Shown one piece after another: positions 28,393 to 38,869 of a stretch of 55,900 bases of DNA (position 1 is its first letter; each line of letters starts with the position of its first letter). Origin of the DNA: Candidatus Thioglobus sp. MED-G25. GTDB lineage: Bacteria; Pseudomonadota; Gammaproteobacteria; Arenicellales; UBA868. A program made the position numbers and the translations under genes. The notes beneath the pieces are model-generated. The model worked only from the letters and a program-made list of their open reading frames with translations. It was not told where the DNA came from and did no database searches. Location: contig NTKC01000010.1 in assembly GCA_002456995.1 (NCBI GenBank), positions 1 through 55,900 of the forward strand, in the 5' to 3' direction.

Positions 28393-29745
28393 ATGACTGA
28401 ACGATACGACTTTCTAGTCATCGGCGGCGGCAGCGGGGGTATTGCTGCCGCCCGCAGAGCTGCGGAACATGGCGCGCGGACAGCGCTGATCGAAGCTCAC
28501 CGTCTCGGGGGCACTTGTGTCAATGTCGGCTGTGTGCCCAAAAAGGTGATGTGGAACACCGCGCATGTCGCCGAGGTCATCCGTCAAGCCCCGGACTACG
28601 GATTTTCGATCGCGAGCAATAACTTCGACTGGCCGACCATAACACAAGCTCGGGATGGCTACGTTCAGCGCCTCAACGGCATCTATAAGAAAAACCTCGA
28701 TGCTTCAGGGGTCTCCCTGTACACCGGGTGGGCGTCGTTTCAGGAGCCACATACCGTACGAGTCGATAACCATGAGTTACAGGCCGATCACATACTCATC
28801 GCAACTGGTGGACGTCCCACTGTCCCGGACATGCCAGGTGCCCGGCTGGGCATCACTAGCGATGAGTTTTTTGAACTTGGCCATCAGCCGCAGTCCACGC
28901 TGGTCGTCGGTGCCGGCTACATCGCTACCGAGCTGGCCGGCGTGCTGAACAGCCTGGGAACTGAGGTGACCATGCTGCTTCGCAAGAAGACTCTGCTGAA
29001 AGAGTTCGACGCAACTCTTGGCGAAACGCTCATGACAGAAATGCGGGCTGCAGGCATCAAAATACTGACCGAGGTTCGTTTGCAGGAGATCCGTGCTGAG
29101 CCAGACGGCACACTCAGCATATTGCACGATGCCGATCAAACCACCACTGGGTTCGATTCGGTCTTGTGGGCGATAGGGCGGGAACCATTAACGGCTGATC
29201 TAAACCTCGATCGAGCCGGTGTACGGGTTAACACGGAGGGCTTCATTCCAACGGATAAGTATCAGTGTACCAATGTAGGCGGAGTCTACGCTGTCGGTGA
29301 TGTCACCGGCAGACAAGCCCTGACCCCGGTCGCGATTGCTGCCGGCCGCCGGCTGGCAGATCGGTTATATGGCGGCCACGCTAATGCCCACCTTGACTAC
29401 ACAGATGTTCCCTCGGTAATCTTTTCACACCCCCCTATAGGCACCGTCGGACTGACCGAAAAACAGGCCAAAGCCCAACATGGTGAAGACAGCGTCAAGG
29501 TCTACCAGAGTCGATTCACCAACATGCAGTACGCAGTTAGCCAGCTGAAACCAGCGACAGTGGTCAAACTGATTGTCGTCGGTCCCAAAGAAAAAGTGGT
29601 TGGCTGCCACATGATCGGACAGGCTGCAGACGAAATCATTCAGGGGTTTGCGGTGGCCCTGAAAATGGGCGCAACAAAATCCGATTTTGACAACACTGTT
29701 GCGATCCACCCTACTGCGGCCGAAGAACTGGTCACTCTGCGTTGA
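28393..29745 (+). CDS. gor: glutathione-disulfide reductase
   Basis: A 450-residue FAD-dependent enzyme reducing oxidised glutathione with NADPH. It has the FAD-binding [13 protein letters not shown], the redox-active disulfide Cys42/Cys47 in [13 protein letters not shown], the NADPH-binding [19 protein letters not shown], and the C-terminal HPTAAEE that supplies the catalytic His-Glu pair. The pattern at the disulfide and length favour glutathione over lipoamide or mercury substrates. Confidence 0.95.
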   Translation: MTERYDFLVIGGGSGGIAAARRAAEHGARTALIEAHRLGGTCVNVGCVPKKVMWNTAHVAEVIRQAPDYGFSIASNNFDWPTITQARDGYVQRLNGIYKKNLDASGVSLYTGWASFQEPHTVRVDNHELQADHILIATGGRPTVPDMPGARLGITSDEFFELGHQPQSTLVVGAGYIATELAGVLNSLGTEVTMLLRKKTLLKEFDATLGETLMTEMRAAGIKILTEVRLQEIRAEPDGTLSILHDADQTTTGFDSVLWAIGREPLTADLNLDRAGVRVNTEGFIPTDKYQCTNVGGVYAVGDVTGRQALTPVAIAAGRRLADRLYGGHANAHLDYTDVPSVIFSHPPIGTVGLTEKQAKAQHGEDSVKVYQSRFTNMQYAVSQLKPATVVKLIVVGPKEKVVGCHMIGQAADEIIQGFAVALKMGATKSDFDNTVAIHPTAAEELVTLR

Positions 29746-29833
29746 ATGTACGTAGAGACACCACTGAGAAATTCCATTTCAGATCTTATTCAGTACACTG
29801 TCATTTAAACAAAAGGTAAAAAGGGGAACTACG

Positions 29834-30616
29834 ATGGCATGGTGGGGCAAACTGATCGGTGGAACGCTGGGTTTCATGATGGGTGGACCGCTCGGCGCCC
29901 TACTTGGCGGGAGTCTGGGACACCAGTTTGACGCAAACCGGCGTGGCGGCGGTGTGCGCGCCCTGCCTGGTGGCCAGGAACGAATCCAACTGGCCTTTTT
30001 TACGGCCACTTTCTCAGTCATGGGCCATATTGCCAAGGCGGATGGCCAGGTCTCCCAACAAGAGATCCAGATGGCGAAAAGCCTAATGGACCAGATGCGT
30101 CTGGATAAGCAGCAACGAGAAGCTGCTATTGATTTATTCGAACAAGGTAAGCACGCCGATTTTCCCCTGAATGACGTGCTCCATCAGTTCCGCAAGGAAT
30201 GTCAGCGCCGTACAACTGTGCTCAGGATGTTCATTGAGATTCAGGTTCAGGCCGCCATGGCTGATGGCCGGCTCGACCGCCAAGAGAACTCAATTCTCCT
30301 TCATGCTGCGGACGTGCTGGGCTTTGATCAGTCAGAAGTTGAACATCTGATCAATCTAGTAAGCGGCACCGCGGGTCACGGCGGTCGTCAGCCCGCTCGA
30401 TCAATTGAACAGGCCTATAAGATACTGGGAGCATCAAAGAACGATTCCGATGTCGACATCAAGAAATCCTACCGTCGTCTGATGAACCAGCATCACCCCG
30501 ATAAGCTGGTTGCCAAGGGTGTTCCCGAAGAGATGGTCAAGCTGGCAACAGAAAAAACACAAGAGATCCGAAGTGCCTGGGAACAAGTACGAGACGATCG
30601 CAGAAAAGCAGCCTGA
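29834..30616 (+). CDS. djlA: co-chaperone DjlA
   Basis: A 260-residue membrane-anchored J-domain protein that stimulates DnaK and affects capsule and stress signalling. It has an N-terminal glycine-rich transmembrane segment (residues 6-30), a TerB-like middle domain (HIAKADGQVSQQEI; QAAMADGRLDRQE), and a C-terminal J domain with the essential HPD in NQHHPDKL. AGGGGAAC gives a good ribosome binding site before ATG 29834. Confidence 0.95.
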   Translation: MAWWGKLIGGTLGFMMGGPLGALLGGSLGHQFDANRRGGGVRALPGGQERIQLAFFTATFSVMGHIAKADGQVSQQEIQMAKSLMDQMRLDKQQREAAIDLFEQGKHADFPLNDVLHQFRKECQRRTTVLRMFIEIQVQAAMADGRLDRQENSILLHAADVLGFDQSEVEHLINLVSGTAGHGGRQPARSIEQAYKILGASKNDSDVDIKKSYRRLMNQHHPDKLVAKGVPEEMVKLATEKTQEIRSAWEQVRDDRRKAA

Positions 30617-30671
30617 GCTCCAAGCCTTACTGATACCTCAGTCACTGGCAATTTGAGACCAAGGAGATTCC

Positions 30672-32018
30672 ATGAATCTGTCGTTTCTGTTGAGCGAGAG
30701 AACCCGCAGTAACCATCCTATCCGTGTTGCCGTCATAGGGTGCGGCAAATTCGCCACTATGTATCTCACTCAGGCCCGTCAAACGGCGGGTATCCATATT
30801 GTCGGTATTGCTGATCTCGATCCGGCAAGGGCGATGAAACAACTCACGACGGCTGGCTGGACAGCCGAGCAATACGCAGCCGACAACCCGGCCGACGCCA
30901 TGACAAAGGGCTCAACCTGGATCACCGAGAACGCTGACCAGCTAATCGACCTCAGCGAAATCGATGTTGTCGTCGAGGCAACAGGCATTCCCACAGCAGG
31001 CATTCACCACTGCCGGCGGGCGATCGCTGCAGGGCATCACATTGTTATGGTCAATGTAGAAGCTGATGTAGTTGCCGGTCCCCTGCTGGCCCGGGAAGCC
31101 CAAGCTGCGGGCGTGGTCTACAGCCTAGCGTGGGGTGATCAACCAGCTTTGATCTGCGAACATGTCGACTGGGCACGGACCTGCGGCTTTGAAGTTGTTT
31201 GTGCGGGCAAAGGTACACGGTATCACCCGTCCTACCATGAACTCACCCCTGATAGCGTGTGGGAGGTACTACAGCAGTACTTGGAAATTGACGATCCCAC
31301 CAGCATCAATATGAAAATGTTCAATTCGTTTCTCGACGGCAGTAAGTCAGGCATCGAGATGAGTGCTGTTTGTAACACCACCGGACTGACCCCGCAGGAT
31401 AACGGTCTGGGTTTTCCGCCCAGTTCCCGATTCGATTTGGCCAACATCTGCAAGCCTTCAGAAGATGGCGGCATACTCAGTCGGCGCGGCACCACCGAGG
31501 TGGTGTCATCCCTCACACGCAGTGGTGAACCGGTACCCCATCATCTGGCCATGGGCACCTACGTGGTAGTTGAAGGGGCTGGAGACTATGCGCAGCAGTG
31601 TTTTCGTGAATACCACATGCTACAGGACTCGACTGGACGCTACGCCGCCCTCTATCGACCCACCCACATGATTGGGATGGAGCTTGGCGTCTCGGTCGCT
31701 TCCGTGGTGCTCCGGGGTGAACCCACCGGCTGCCCCAAAGGTTTTTATTCAGACGTAGTCGCGACGGCCAAACACGCTTTGACTGCGGGTCAAATTCTTG
31801 ATGGTGAAGGGGGGCATTGCGTATGGGGCCAACAAATGCCCGCTGCAGCCTCAATCGAACGGGGTGCTCTGCCGCTTGGGTTGGCAGCAGATGTCAAGAT
31901 GCGTTGCAATGTTGCTGCAGGTTCAACCCTGCGCTGGGCAGACGTAGAATTCGATCACAACGACACCGCCGTTCGGGCCCGTCGGGAAATGGAAGTTGCT
32001 TTCTCGGATCGTCTCTAG
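30672..32018 (+). CDS. NAD(P)-dependent oxidoreductase with SAF domain
   Basis: A 448-residue protein with a Rossmann fold at the N-terminus (VAVIGCGKFATMYLTQA), related to homoserine dehydrogenase and Gfo/Idh/MocA enzymes, and a C-terminal SAF-like domain (VAAGSTLRWADVEFD). The central part NPTDP-like catalytic region is replaced by a family-specific segment. Members of this group occur in carbohydrate and amino-acid catabolic clusters, but their substrates are mostly unknown. A very strong ribosome binding site (AAGGAG) precedes ATG 30672. It is 131 bp before leuB, which does not clearly explain its function. Confidence 0.7.
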   Translation: MNLSFLLSERTRSNHPIRVAVIGCGKFATMYLTQARQTAGIHIVGIADLDPARAMKQLTTAGWTAEQYAADNPADAMTKGSTWITENADQLIDLSEIDVVVEATGIPTAGIHHCRRAIAAGHHIVMVNVEADVVAGPLLAREAQAAGVVYSLAWGDQPALICEHVDWARTCGFEVVCAGKGTRYHPSYHELTPDSVWEVLQQYLEIDDPTSINMKMFNSFLDGSKSGIEMSAVCNTTGLTPQDNGLGFPPSSRFDLANICKPSEDGGILSRRGTTEVVSSLTRSGEPVPHHLAMGTYVVVEGAGDYAQQCFREYHMLQDSTGRYAALYRPTHMIGMELGVSVASVVLRGEPTGCPKGFYSDVVATAKHALTAGQILDGEGGHCVWGQQMPAAASIERGALPLGLAADVKMRCNVAAGSTLRWADVEFDHNDTAVRARREMEVAFSDRL

Positions 32019-32149
32019 AACGATTTTGCTGGAGATTTTCACCTGAACTGCGCCAGCCATCGTTGTGAACCGGTCATGCCGCAACGTTACAATGCGCACT
32101 AGTACGCCAATTCCTGTGTTTCTACCATCAACCTGACTGGGGCACGTAC

Positions 32150-33259
32150 ATGTCTACTTACACTATTGCACTGCTGGCCGGTGACGGTATCGGACCTGAA
32201 ATCATGGACGAAGCGATCAAGATACTGCGCCTCGTTGAATCCCGAAATGCAGTGACTTTTGATCTGAAACCCGCTTTGTTTGGGGCATCGGCCTACTTTG
32301 AGACCGGCAAATCTTTTCCGGAAGAATCAGTAGTCATTTGTGATCAGGCTGATGCCATCCTTAAAGGGACCATCGGACTGAACCACGAAGATTCAAAAAA
32401 AATTCCGGCGGATGAAGGACCTGAACGTGGCGCATTGTTACCCATGCGGCGGCGCTATGATACTTACGCCAATTTTCGACCGGTGTACCTGCCACGCAGC
32501 CTGGCTCATTTTTCGCCACTCAAGCCCGAAGTGATCGGTGATGGCATAAATTTGATCATTATCCGTGAACTGGTCGGCGGACTTTATTTTGGTAGCAAAA
32601 AAAGCGGAGTCGATGACCAGGGAAGACGCTATGTTCACGAAACACTGGAATACAACGAAGACCAGATCCGCCGAGTCCTCGAAGTAGCATTTCAGCTCGC
32701 CAGCAAACGCAAGAAAGTCCTCCACAATATACACAAGAGCAACGTGCTCAAATCGAGCATCTTGTGGAATGAGATCGTCGAGGAAGTCCGTCCGAGCTAT
32801 CCCGATATCGAGGTAAAGCACGTTCTGGTCGATGCGGCGGCCACCTACCTGTGTCTCGACCCGGGCAGTTTCGATGTGATGGTGATGGAAAACATGTTTG
32901 GCGATATTCTCAGCGATCAGGGTGGCGGCATTCTCGGGTCGCTGGGGCTGATGCCATCAGCCTGTGTGGGTCCTGAAAAATCCTACTACGAACCCTCCCA
33001 TGGATCGGCGCCGGATATCGCCGGCCAGGGTATTGCCAACCCCTATTCCATGATTGGTTCTGTCGCCATGATGCTGGAAATGAGCTTTGGCATGGATAGA
33101 GAGGCACGCAATCTCTGGCGGGCTATGCAAAGCGTCTTTGCTGCAGGCTATACGACGGCCGATTTGGCACGGCGAGGTAGATCCGAGAAAAAGATCAGTA
33201 CTGCCGAGTTTGGTGACCGTGTGGTAACTGAACTCGAGAAACAACCAATCGGTGACTGA
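32150..33259 (+). CDS. leuB: 3-isopropylmalate dehydrogenase-type beta-decarboxylating dehydrogenase
   Basis: A 369-residue member of the isocitrate/isopropylmalate dehydrogenase family. It shows ALLAGDGIGPEIM, the basic substrate-binding motif LLPMRRRYDTYANFRP, the divalent-metal Asp region VMENMFGDILSDQGGGI and the nucleotide-binding EPSHGSAPDIAGQGIANP. Convergent neighbour leuA supports leucine synthesis. The sequence around ILKGTIGLNHEDSKKIPADE differs from the usual proteobacterial LeuB (FGSVGGPKW), which marks a separate lineage. Tartrate or isocitrate activity cannot be excluded. Confidence 0.85.
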   Translation: MSTYTIALLAGDGIGPEIMDEAIKILRLVESRNAVTFDLKPALFGASAYFETGKSFPEESVVICDQADAILKGTIGLNHEDSKKIPADEGPERGALLPMRRRYDTYANFRPVYLPRSLAHFSPLKPEVIGDGINLIIIRELVGGLYFGSKKSGVDDQGRRYVHETLEYNEDQIRRVLEVAFQLASKRKKVLHNIHKSNVLKSSILWNEIVEEVRPSYPDIEVKHVLVDAAATYLCLDPGSFDVMVMENMFGDILSDQGGGILGSLGLMPSACVGPEKSYYEPSHGSAPDIAGQGIANPYSMIGSVAMMLEMSFGMDREARNLWRAMQSVFAAGYTTADLARRGRSEKKISTAEFGDRVVTELEKQPIGD

Positions 33260-33281
33260 CACCGGGGCCTGAGTAACGCAC

Positions 33282-34850
33282 TCACTCGGGTCTGGCCAGT
33301 GGAGACGAGTGCTCCTTGCCTTCGGTCTGCCGATGCATCACTAGGTTCAGCATTCGAAGGGTTGCGTTAATACCAGCAAAGACCTGATTGGCATGTACCC
33401 CGCGTGTCTTAAAGCTGTCGTGACCGTCATCCCAGGTGATAAAACATTCGGTCAGGGCGTTTGAACTGCCCCCTTTGGGTATACGGACTTCAAAATCCGC
33501 TAATTTCGGAGGAGAAAGCTCGATAGGATCCAACACGCTTTTCATGGCGGTTGCAAACGCATCGAATCCACCATTGCCTGACCCGGATGCCTTGTGAATT
33601 TCATCGCCCACCCGAACCCGAATACTGGCTATCGATTCGATTTCAAGTCCACTGGTTATCGAACAATTCAACAACTCGATGTGCTGAAAATCCCTGCTTT
33701 CCAGAATATCGGCGATGATAAAAGGTAAATCCTCAGGGGTAATGGTCGCTTTGGTGTCTGCAATTTCGACAATCCTCTCCAGCACCTTCCGTTGATTTTC
33801 CGGGGAGAGTTCAAGGCCGAGGTCCTCCAGGTTCTTAAGTAAAGAAGCCCGGCCGCTCATCTTGCCAAGGGCGTAACTGTGTTTTCGTCCGAATCGAGCC
33901 GGGCTCAGTTCGGTCTGGTAGAGACCACCCTTATTGTCGCCATCGGCGTGTATCCCGCTGGTCTGAGTAAACACATCGTTGCCCACGACCGGTGAATTCG
34001 CCGCTACCCGTTTTCCTGAAAAGTTCTCGACCATCTGACTGAGTGCGTGAATCTTGGATTCATCCAGCCGCAGGCTCATCCCGAGTTTGTCCCGTAAGAC
34101 CACCGCCACTTCTGCTAGCGACACATTTCCGGCCCGCTCCCCGAGGCAATTTACGGTCACGTGTATCGAGCGCGCACCCGCCTGGACAGCCATCATCGCA
34201 TTAGCGGTGGCCAAGCCATAATCGTTGTGGGGATGAAAATCGAATGCGAGTCCAGGATAGCGGCTACACATATCACCGACGCTTTCGAATACTTCTTGGG
34301 GACTCATTACCCCCAGCGTATCAGGCAGCATCACGTGCGCCACCTCGGATTCTGCGAGTGCTTCGGTAATTCTGTAGACATAATCACGGCTGTCCCGATA
34401 ACCGTTCGACCAATCTTCCAGATAGACATTGACCAGAAGTTGCTGCGTCTTGGCATAGTCGATTGTCCGCTCGATATCAGCGATGTGTTCATCAAGAGAT
34501 TTCCTGAGCTGCTCCCTGCAGTGTTTTTCGCTGCCCTTGGTAAGCAGGTTGAGCACGCGGCCACCAGCGCTGACCAGCCAATCCACGCTTCGTTGGTGAT
34601 CTGTAAATCCAAGCACTTCAACCCGCTCGAGGCAGTCATTGTCAGCTGCCCATTCGTGAATCTGGGTCACCGCCTGTTTTTCACCATAGGACACACCTGC
34701 AGACGCGACCTCTATCCGATCCACCTTTAGGCTCTGCAGCAGCCCTCGTGCGATACTGACCTTCTCTTCAGGAGAGAAAGAAACCCCCTGCGTCTGCTCG
34801 CCATCGCGCAGGGTCGTATCCATCAGTAGGACCTGTCGGGACTCAGTCAT
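33282..34850 (-). CDS. 2-isopropylmalate synthase-family enzyme (LeuA/citramalate synthase type)
   Basis: A 522-residue acyl-CoA condensing enzyme. The TIM-barrel start MDTTLRDGEQTQGVSFS, the metal-binding HPHNDYGLA, and the GERAGNVSLAE block are all present, followed by a linker and an allosteric LeuA-type dimerisation domain from about residue 390. It resembles the roughly 500-residue form common in Bacteroidetes more than the standard E. coli LeuA. It could make 2-isopropylmalate for leucine or (R)-citramalate for isoleucine. Next to leuB in convergent orientation, leucine is the simpler reading. Confidence 0.8.
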   Translation of the reverse strand: MTESRQVLLMDTTLRDGEQTQGVSFSPEEKVSIARGLLQSLKVDRIEVASAGVSYGEKQAVTQIHEWAADNDCLERVEVLGFTDHQRSVDWLVSAGGRVLNLLTKGSEKHCREQLRKSLDEHIADIERTIDYAKTQQLLVNVYLEDWSNGYRDSRDYVYRITEALAESEVAHVMLPDTLGVMSPQEVFESVGDMCSRYPGLAFDFHPHNDYGLATANAMMAVQAGARSIHVTVNCLGERAGNVSLAEVAVVLRDKLGMSLRLDESKIHALSQMVENFSGKRVAANSPVVGNDVFTQTSGIHADGDNKGGLYQTELSPARFGRKHSYALGKMSGRASLLKNLEDLGLELSPENQRKVLERIVEIADTKATITPEDLPFIIADILESRDFQHIELLNCSITSGLEIESIASIRVRVGDEIHKASGSGNGGFDAFATAMKSVLDPIELSPPKLADFEVRIPKGGSSNALTECFITWDDGHDSFKTRGVHANQVFAGINATLRMLNLVMHRQTEGKEHSSPLARPE

Positions 34851-35155
34851 ATCGGCTAATCATTATCTGGCAAAAGGGCGCATATTCTACACAGACTGTG
34901 GGTGTTTCATAACCAAAAAGAGACCTATAGTTGGTATATCAGCTATGTCACGCGAAAGTCCTGCGAAAATTTGTGTCATTTGAACGACAACCGAGGTACA
35001 TATTTTGCCCTATAGATTGACCCGACTTAAGATAGCGCGCTTTGCGAGACTGCCTCTCCCAGTTTTAGCGGACAGGCTGATACACCAGCCCGCAGGTGAA
35101 ACCTCATGCCTGAGTGGCTGGCCGCTCCATCTAAGTAACATCGGGTCCGCACACT
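34851..35155. other. intergenic gap, no gene seen
   Basis: A 305-bp divergent gap between the leuA-type gene and the ABC exporter gene. No ORF of interest, RNA gene or clear terminator was recognised. It must hold promoters for both flanking genes, but none stands out. Confidence 0.5.
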
Positions 35156-38100
35156 ATGCATTTTGATTATCGCCTCTGGGGCTTTACCCGCGGGGTCAGA
35201 GGCCGAATATTTTTTGCGGTCCTGATCGGCGTCCTGGCAACAACTCTGGGTGTGGCGCGACTTGCGCTACTTGGTTGGCTTATCGGTCTGGTTTTCGAAG
35301 GTCGTAGCGCCACCACCCTGGTCTTCCCTTTATTCGTAACTGCTTGTGTCATGTTACTCAGAGGCGTGTTCGAGCACTGGCGTACCCTGGTCGCGCATCA
35401 GACAGCGGCGATCGTTCAGAAAATGCTGCGTCGTCGACTGTATGACCAAATCGTCGCGCTGGGGCCTGGATATGCAGGAAGACAGCGGTCAGGCGAACTG
35501 GTCCTGTCGCTGGTCGACGGAGTAGAACAACTTGAAACCTATTTCGGGCAGTATCTACCCCAGTTGCTGGTTTCTGCGATCTCTCCAGTACTGATCTTTG
35601 CCTTCGTCGCCTTCCTAGACCTGCCCGTAGCACTCACGCTGTTCATCGCCGCGCTGATCGCGCTGGCCGCCCCGGCGCTGTGGCATCAATTTGATACCAA
35701 GAAATCCCAGGAACGCCAGGATGCTTATGCTGATTTTGCATCGGAATTTCTGGATGCCGTACAGGGACTGGCCACTCTCAAGGCCTTTGGCCAGAGTCGC
35801 CCACGAGCTGACCTGTTGGCTGACAAAGCGCGGGATGTTTTTCGAACCACCATGTGGGTGTTAGCCACTAATTCGCTAGCCCGCGGCATCACTGATACGG
35901 CGATCGCCGTAGGTGCCGCGTTCGCGCTGGGTCTGGGGGCCCACCGGGTAGCATCAGAACAGATGGAACTGACTGCACTGTTGATTATTCTGATGATGGG
36001 CGTTGAAATCTTTCGGCCGATGCGCGACTTGCGCACGGTGCTCCACCAAGGCATGGTCGGTCTGTCGGCCGCGCAGGGGATCTATCGCATTCTGGATGCG
36101 CAACCGCCCATCGTGGAAAAAGCCAACGCCATTAAACCCCTCGACCCCCAACCCACGATATCTTTCGAATCGGTGCGCTTCAGCTACCCTGATCAACGAC
36201 ACAGCGTTCACGATCAACTCGATCTTTCGATTATCTCCGGCGAGCGCGTCGGGGTCGTAGGGGCCAGTGGATGCGGCAAATCGACAATCGTACGGCTGCT
36301 GCTGCGGTTTTATGATCCTGACCAGGGCACCGTCAGGCTCGGCGGATACGATATTAAAGACCTTTCACTCGCTGCGCTAAGGGAACAAATGTCCGTGGTA
36401 AACCAGGATACATTTTTGTTTCATGGCACCATCGGCGAGAACATCCGGTTAGGTAGACCCGAGGCAACTGATGCTGAGCTCACCAACGCTGCGAAAAGCG
36501 CAAACATCCATGAGTTCGTATCAGGCCTGCCCCAGGCATACGACAGCCTGATTGGAGAAAAAGGGATCAAACTCTCGGGTGGCCAGCGGCAACGCGTGGC
36601 GATCGCACGGGCGCTCCTACGAGACTCACCGATTTTGATTCTTGATGAAGCACTGTCTGCGGTCGATGCCGAAAACGAGGCTTTTATCCAACAGGCCTTA
36701 GACAGACTGATGCAGGGACGCACCACCCTTGTCCTGGCCCACCGACTTTCCAGTGTCATTAACTGCGACCGAATTCTGGTTCTGGACCAGGGCAGGGTTG
36801 CTGAATCTGGCAACCACAGTCAATTGATGGAGAGCAATGGCATCTACGCCGAGCTCATGTCTGAACAGGCGCATGAAGCAGATCGGGGACAGTCTGAAGA
36901 GCAGGCGTCTTCTGGAATCGAGTCATCGCCCTCTGCGCAGCAGGATCTGACAGAAGAAATAAGTAATGAGCTAACCGAGGGAATTATCAAAGCTGAAGGA
37001 CTCAACTGGCGACAAGTTGTCAAAATCCTAATGGGTCACATCATGCCCTGGAAAGGCCGACTGACTTTAACCTTTATCTTTGGTGTTCTGCGCGTGGTTG
37101 CGTTCATCGGCGTAGGTGCACTGAGTGCACTGATCGTCCTGGCACTCAAGAACCACGCGCCTTACACCCATTACCTGATCGGTCTCGCTGTTGTGGCGCC
37201 CCTGTCGGGTGTCCTGCACTGGCTCGAATCGTGGATAGCTCACGACATGGCTTTTAGACTGTTGGCAGAAATGCGTGTCGGCGTGTTTCGCAAACTGGAC
37301 CAGCTCGCACCGGCTTATCTGGTACGACGACGAACAGGTGACTTGATGGGTCTCGCTACTCAAGATGTCGAGTTGGTGGAATATTTTTTTGCGCACACAG
37401 TCGCACCGGCCTTCGTCGCAGTACTTGGACCCGTCGTAGTTGTGATAATCCTGGGTATGGCCAACGCATGGATCGCTGCCGCATTGGTTCCATTTTTACT
37501 TGCCGTCGGCCTGAGTCCGTTTCTAATGCGCGGTAGTGTCGATCGTCTAGGCTCCCGCTCACGAGAAGCAGCCGGCGAGTTGGCTGCACATGCGATCGAC
37601 AGCGTGCAGGGGTTGGGTGAAATTGTCTCTTACCAGCAGGAAATTAGTCGCGGTAATCAGTTTGATACACTGGGCGAACATCACATTTCGCTGCGCCTGC
37701 CGTTCTTTGGTCAGCTGACCCTGCAACACACCCTGCTTGAGGTATTTACCGGATTGGGGGGCCTGGCTGTTGTGACAACAGGTGCAGTCCTAGCCAGCAC
37801 TCAGTCAGTCAACGCTGGCCTTCTACCATTGCTTACCATTCTTGCGATGGCGGCATTTCTGCCGATCTCCGAGATCGCACAGGTGGGTCGACAACTCGCC
37901 GATACGCTGGGTGCCACGCGGCGGGTTTATGCGCTGGAAAACGAACCGGTGCCGGTGACAGACGGTCCCGGTGCTCAGGAGTCTGACAATTCGGCGGCTA
38001 TCACACTGTCTTCGGTTAACTTTAGTTATCCCGGCCGACCACGGCGAGTACTTGCTGACGTGAGTTTCACGATTCCAGCCGGTACAACAGTCGCCCTGGT

Positions 38101-38749
38101 AGGACCATCAGGTGCCGGCAAGACAACTTTGGCACAACTGCTGATGCGGTTCTGGGATCCTTCGGATGGCGTCGTTACGCTTGGCACCACTGACCTACGG
38201 AATTACCAGCTGGACGATCTACGTTCCCGAATCGCCCTAGTTGCCCAGGACACTTACCTGTTCAACAACTCACTCAGAGAAAATATTCTCATCGCGAAAC
38301 CCACTGCCAGTGATACAGAACTGGCACAGGCGATCGAGCTGGCAGCACTGTCAGAACTCGTGAAGTCACTCCCGCAAGGGTTGGATACCCCAGTGGGAGA
38401 GAGAGGTACAAGTCTGTCCGGCGGACAACGGCAGCGCGTTGCAATTGCCCGTGCGTTTCTGAAGGATGCACCGGTACTGATCCTGGATGAGGCGACTTCA
38501 CATCTTGATGCCCTCAGTGAGCAGGGCGTACGCAAGGCATTGGATCAGTTAAAAGCCGACAGAACCACCATTATTATTGCCCACCGTCTTTCGACCATAC
38601 GGGACGCGGACATGATAGTTGTTCTCGAAGACGGCCAAGTTGTTGAAACCGGCACCCACGCGGACTTGCTGAATAACCGACACCTTTACGCCCGACTGGT
38701 TTCTCACCAACTGGGCGGGGCGCGTACAACACAGGCTCTGTCAACCTAA
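35156..38749 (+). CDS. fused CydDC-like ABC exporter (two half-transporters in one chain)
   Basis: A 1197-residue protein with two complete ABC half-transporters in tandem. The first has a six-helix membrane domain, Walker A GASGCGKST at about 368-376 and signature LSGGQRQRVAIARA at about 472. The second repeats this with Walker A GPSGAGKTT near 983 and signature near 1087. The first membrane domain contains YFGQYLPQ and LDAVQGLATLKAFGQ, typical of CydD (thiol exporters for cytochrome bd assembly). The linker at about 560-620 is Glu/Ser-rich. No cydAB genes are near, so a lipid or drug substrate is also possible. Confidence 0.8.
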   Translation: MHFDYRLWGFTRGVRGRIFFAVLIGVLATTLGVARLALLGWLIGLVFEGRSATTLVFPLFVTACVMLLRGVFEHWRTLVAHQTAAIVQKMLRRRLYDQIVALGPGYAGRQRSGELVLSLVDGVEQLETYFGQYLPQLLVSAISPVLIFAFVAFLDLPVALTLFIAALIALAAPALWHQFDTKKSQERQDAYADFASEFLDAVQGLATLKAFGQSRPRADLLADKARDVFRTTMWVLATNSLARGITDTAIAVGAAFALGLGAHRVASEQMELTALLIILMMGVEIFRPMRDLRTVLHQGMVGLSAAQGIYRILDAQPPIVEKANAIKPLDPQPTISFESVRFSYPDQRHSVHDQLDLSIISGERVGVVGASGCGKSTIVRLLLRFYDPDQGTVRLGGYDIKDLSLAALREQMSVVNQDTFLFHGTIGENIRLGRPEATDAELTNAAKSANIHEFVSGLPQAYDSLIGEKGIKLSGGQRQRVAIARALLRDSPILILDEALSAVDAENEAFIQQALDRLMQGRTTLVLAHRLSSVINCDRILVLDQGRVAESGNHSQLMESNGIYAELMSEQAHEADRGQSEEQASSGIESSPSAQQDLTEEISNELTEGIIKAEGLNWRQVVKILMGHIMPWKGRLTLTFIFGVLRVVAFIGVGALSALIVLALKNHAPYTHYLIGLAVVAPLSGVLHWLESWIAHDMAFRLLAEMRVGVFRKLDQLAPAYLVRRRTGDLMGLATQDVELVEYFFAHTVAPAFVAVLGPVVVVIILGMANAWIAAALVPFLLAVGLSPFLMRGSVDRLGSRSREAAGELAAHAIDSVQGLGEIVSYQQEISRGNQFDTLGEHHISLRLPFFGQLTLQHTLLEVFTGLGGLAVVTTGAVLASTQSVNAGLLPLLTILAMAAFLPISEIAQVGRQLADTLGATRRVYALENEPVPVTDGPGAQESDNSAAITLSSVNFSYPGRPRRVLADVSFTIPAGTTVALVGPSGAGKTTLAQLLMRFWDPSDGVVTLGTTDLRNYQLDDLRSRIALVAQDTYLFNNSLRENILIAKPTASDTELAQAIELAALSELVKSLPQGLDTPVGERGTSLSGGQRQRVAIARAFLKDAPVLILDEATSHLDALSEQGVRKALDQLKADRTTIIIAHRLSTIRDADMIVVLEDGQVVETGTHADLLNNRHLYARLVSHQLGGARTTQALST

Positions 38750-38869
38750 CATTAGTCTTGAATTGGCCGGCAAGGTTGCCCCCAGCGTACCAAGTCCAGC
38801 TGCTGTCACACCCACGGGGCGCATCCATGAGTTACATCATCACCAATTACAAGCAGTTCGGTAATCACT

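Noticed and set aside
33260-33281. Hairpin between leuB and the leuA-type gene as a bidirectional terminator
   Set aside because: A short CTGAGT/ACTCA pairing exists but lacks a U-tract on either strand.
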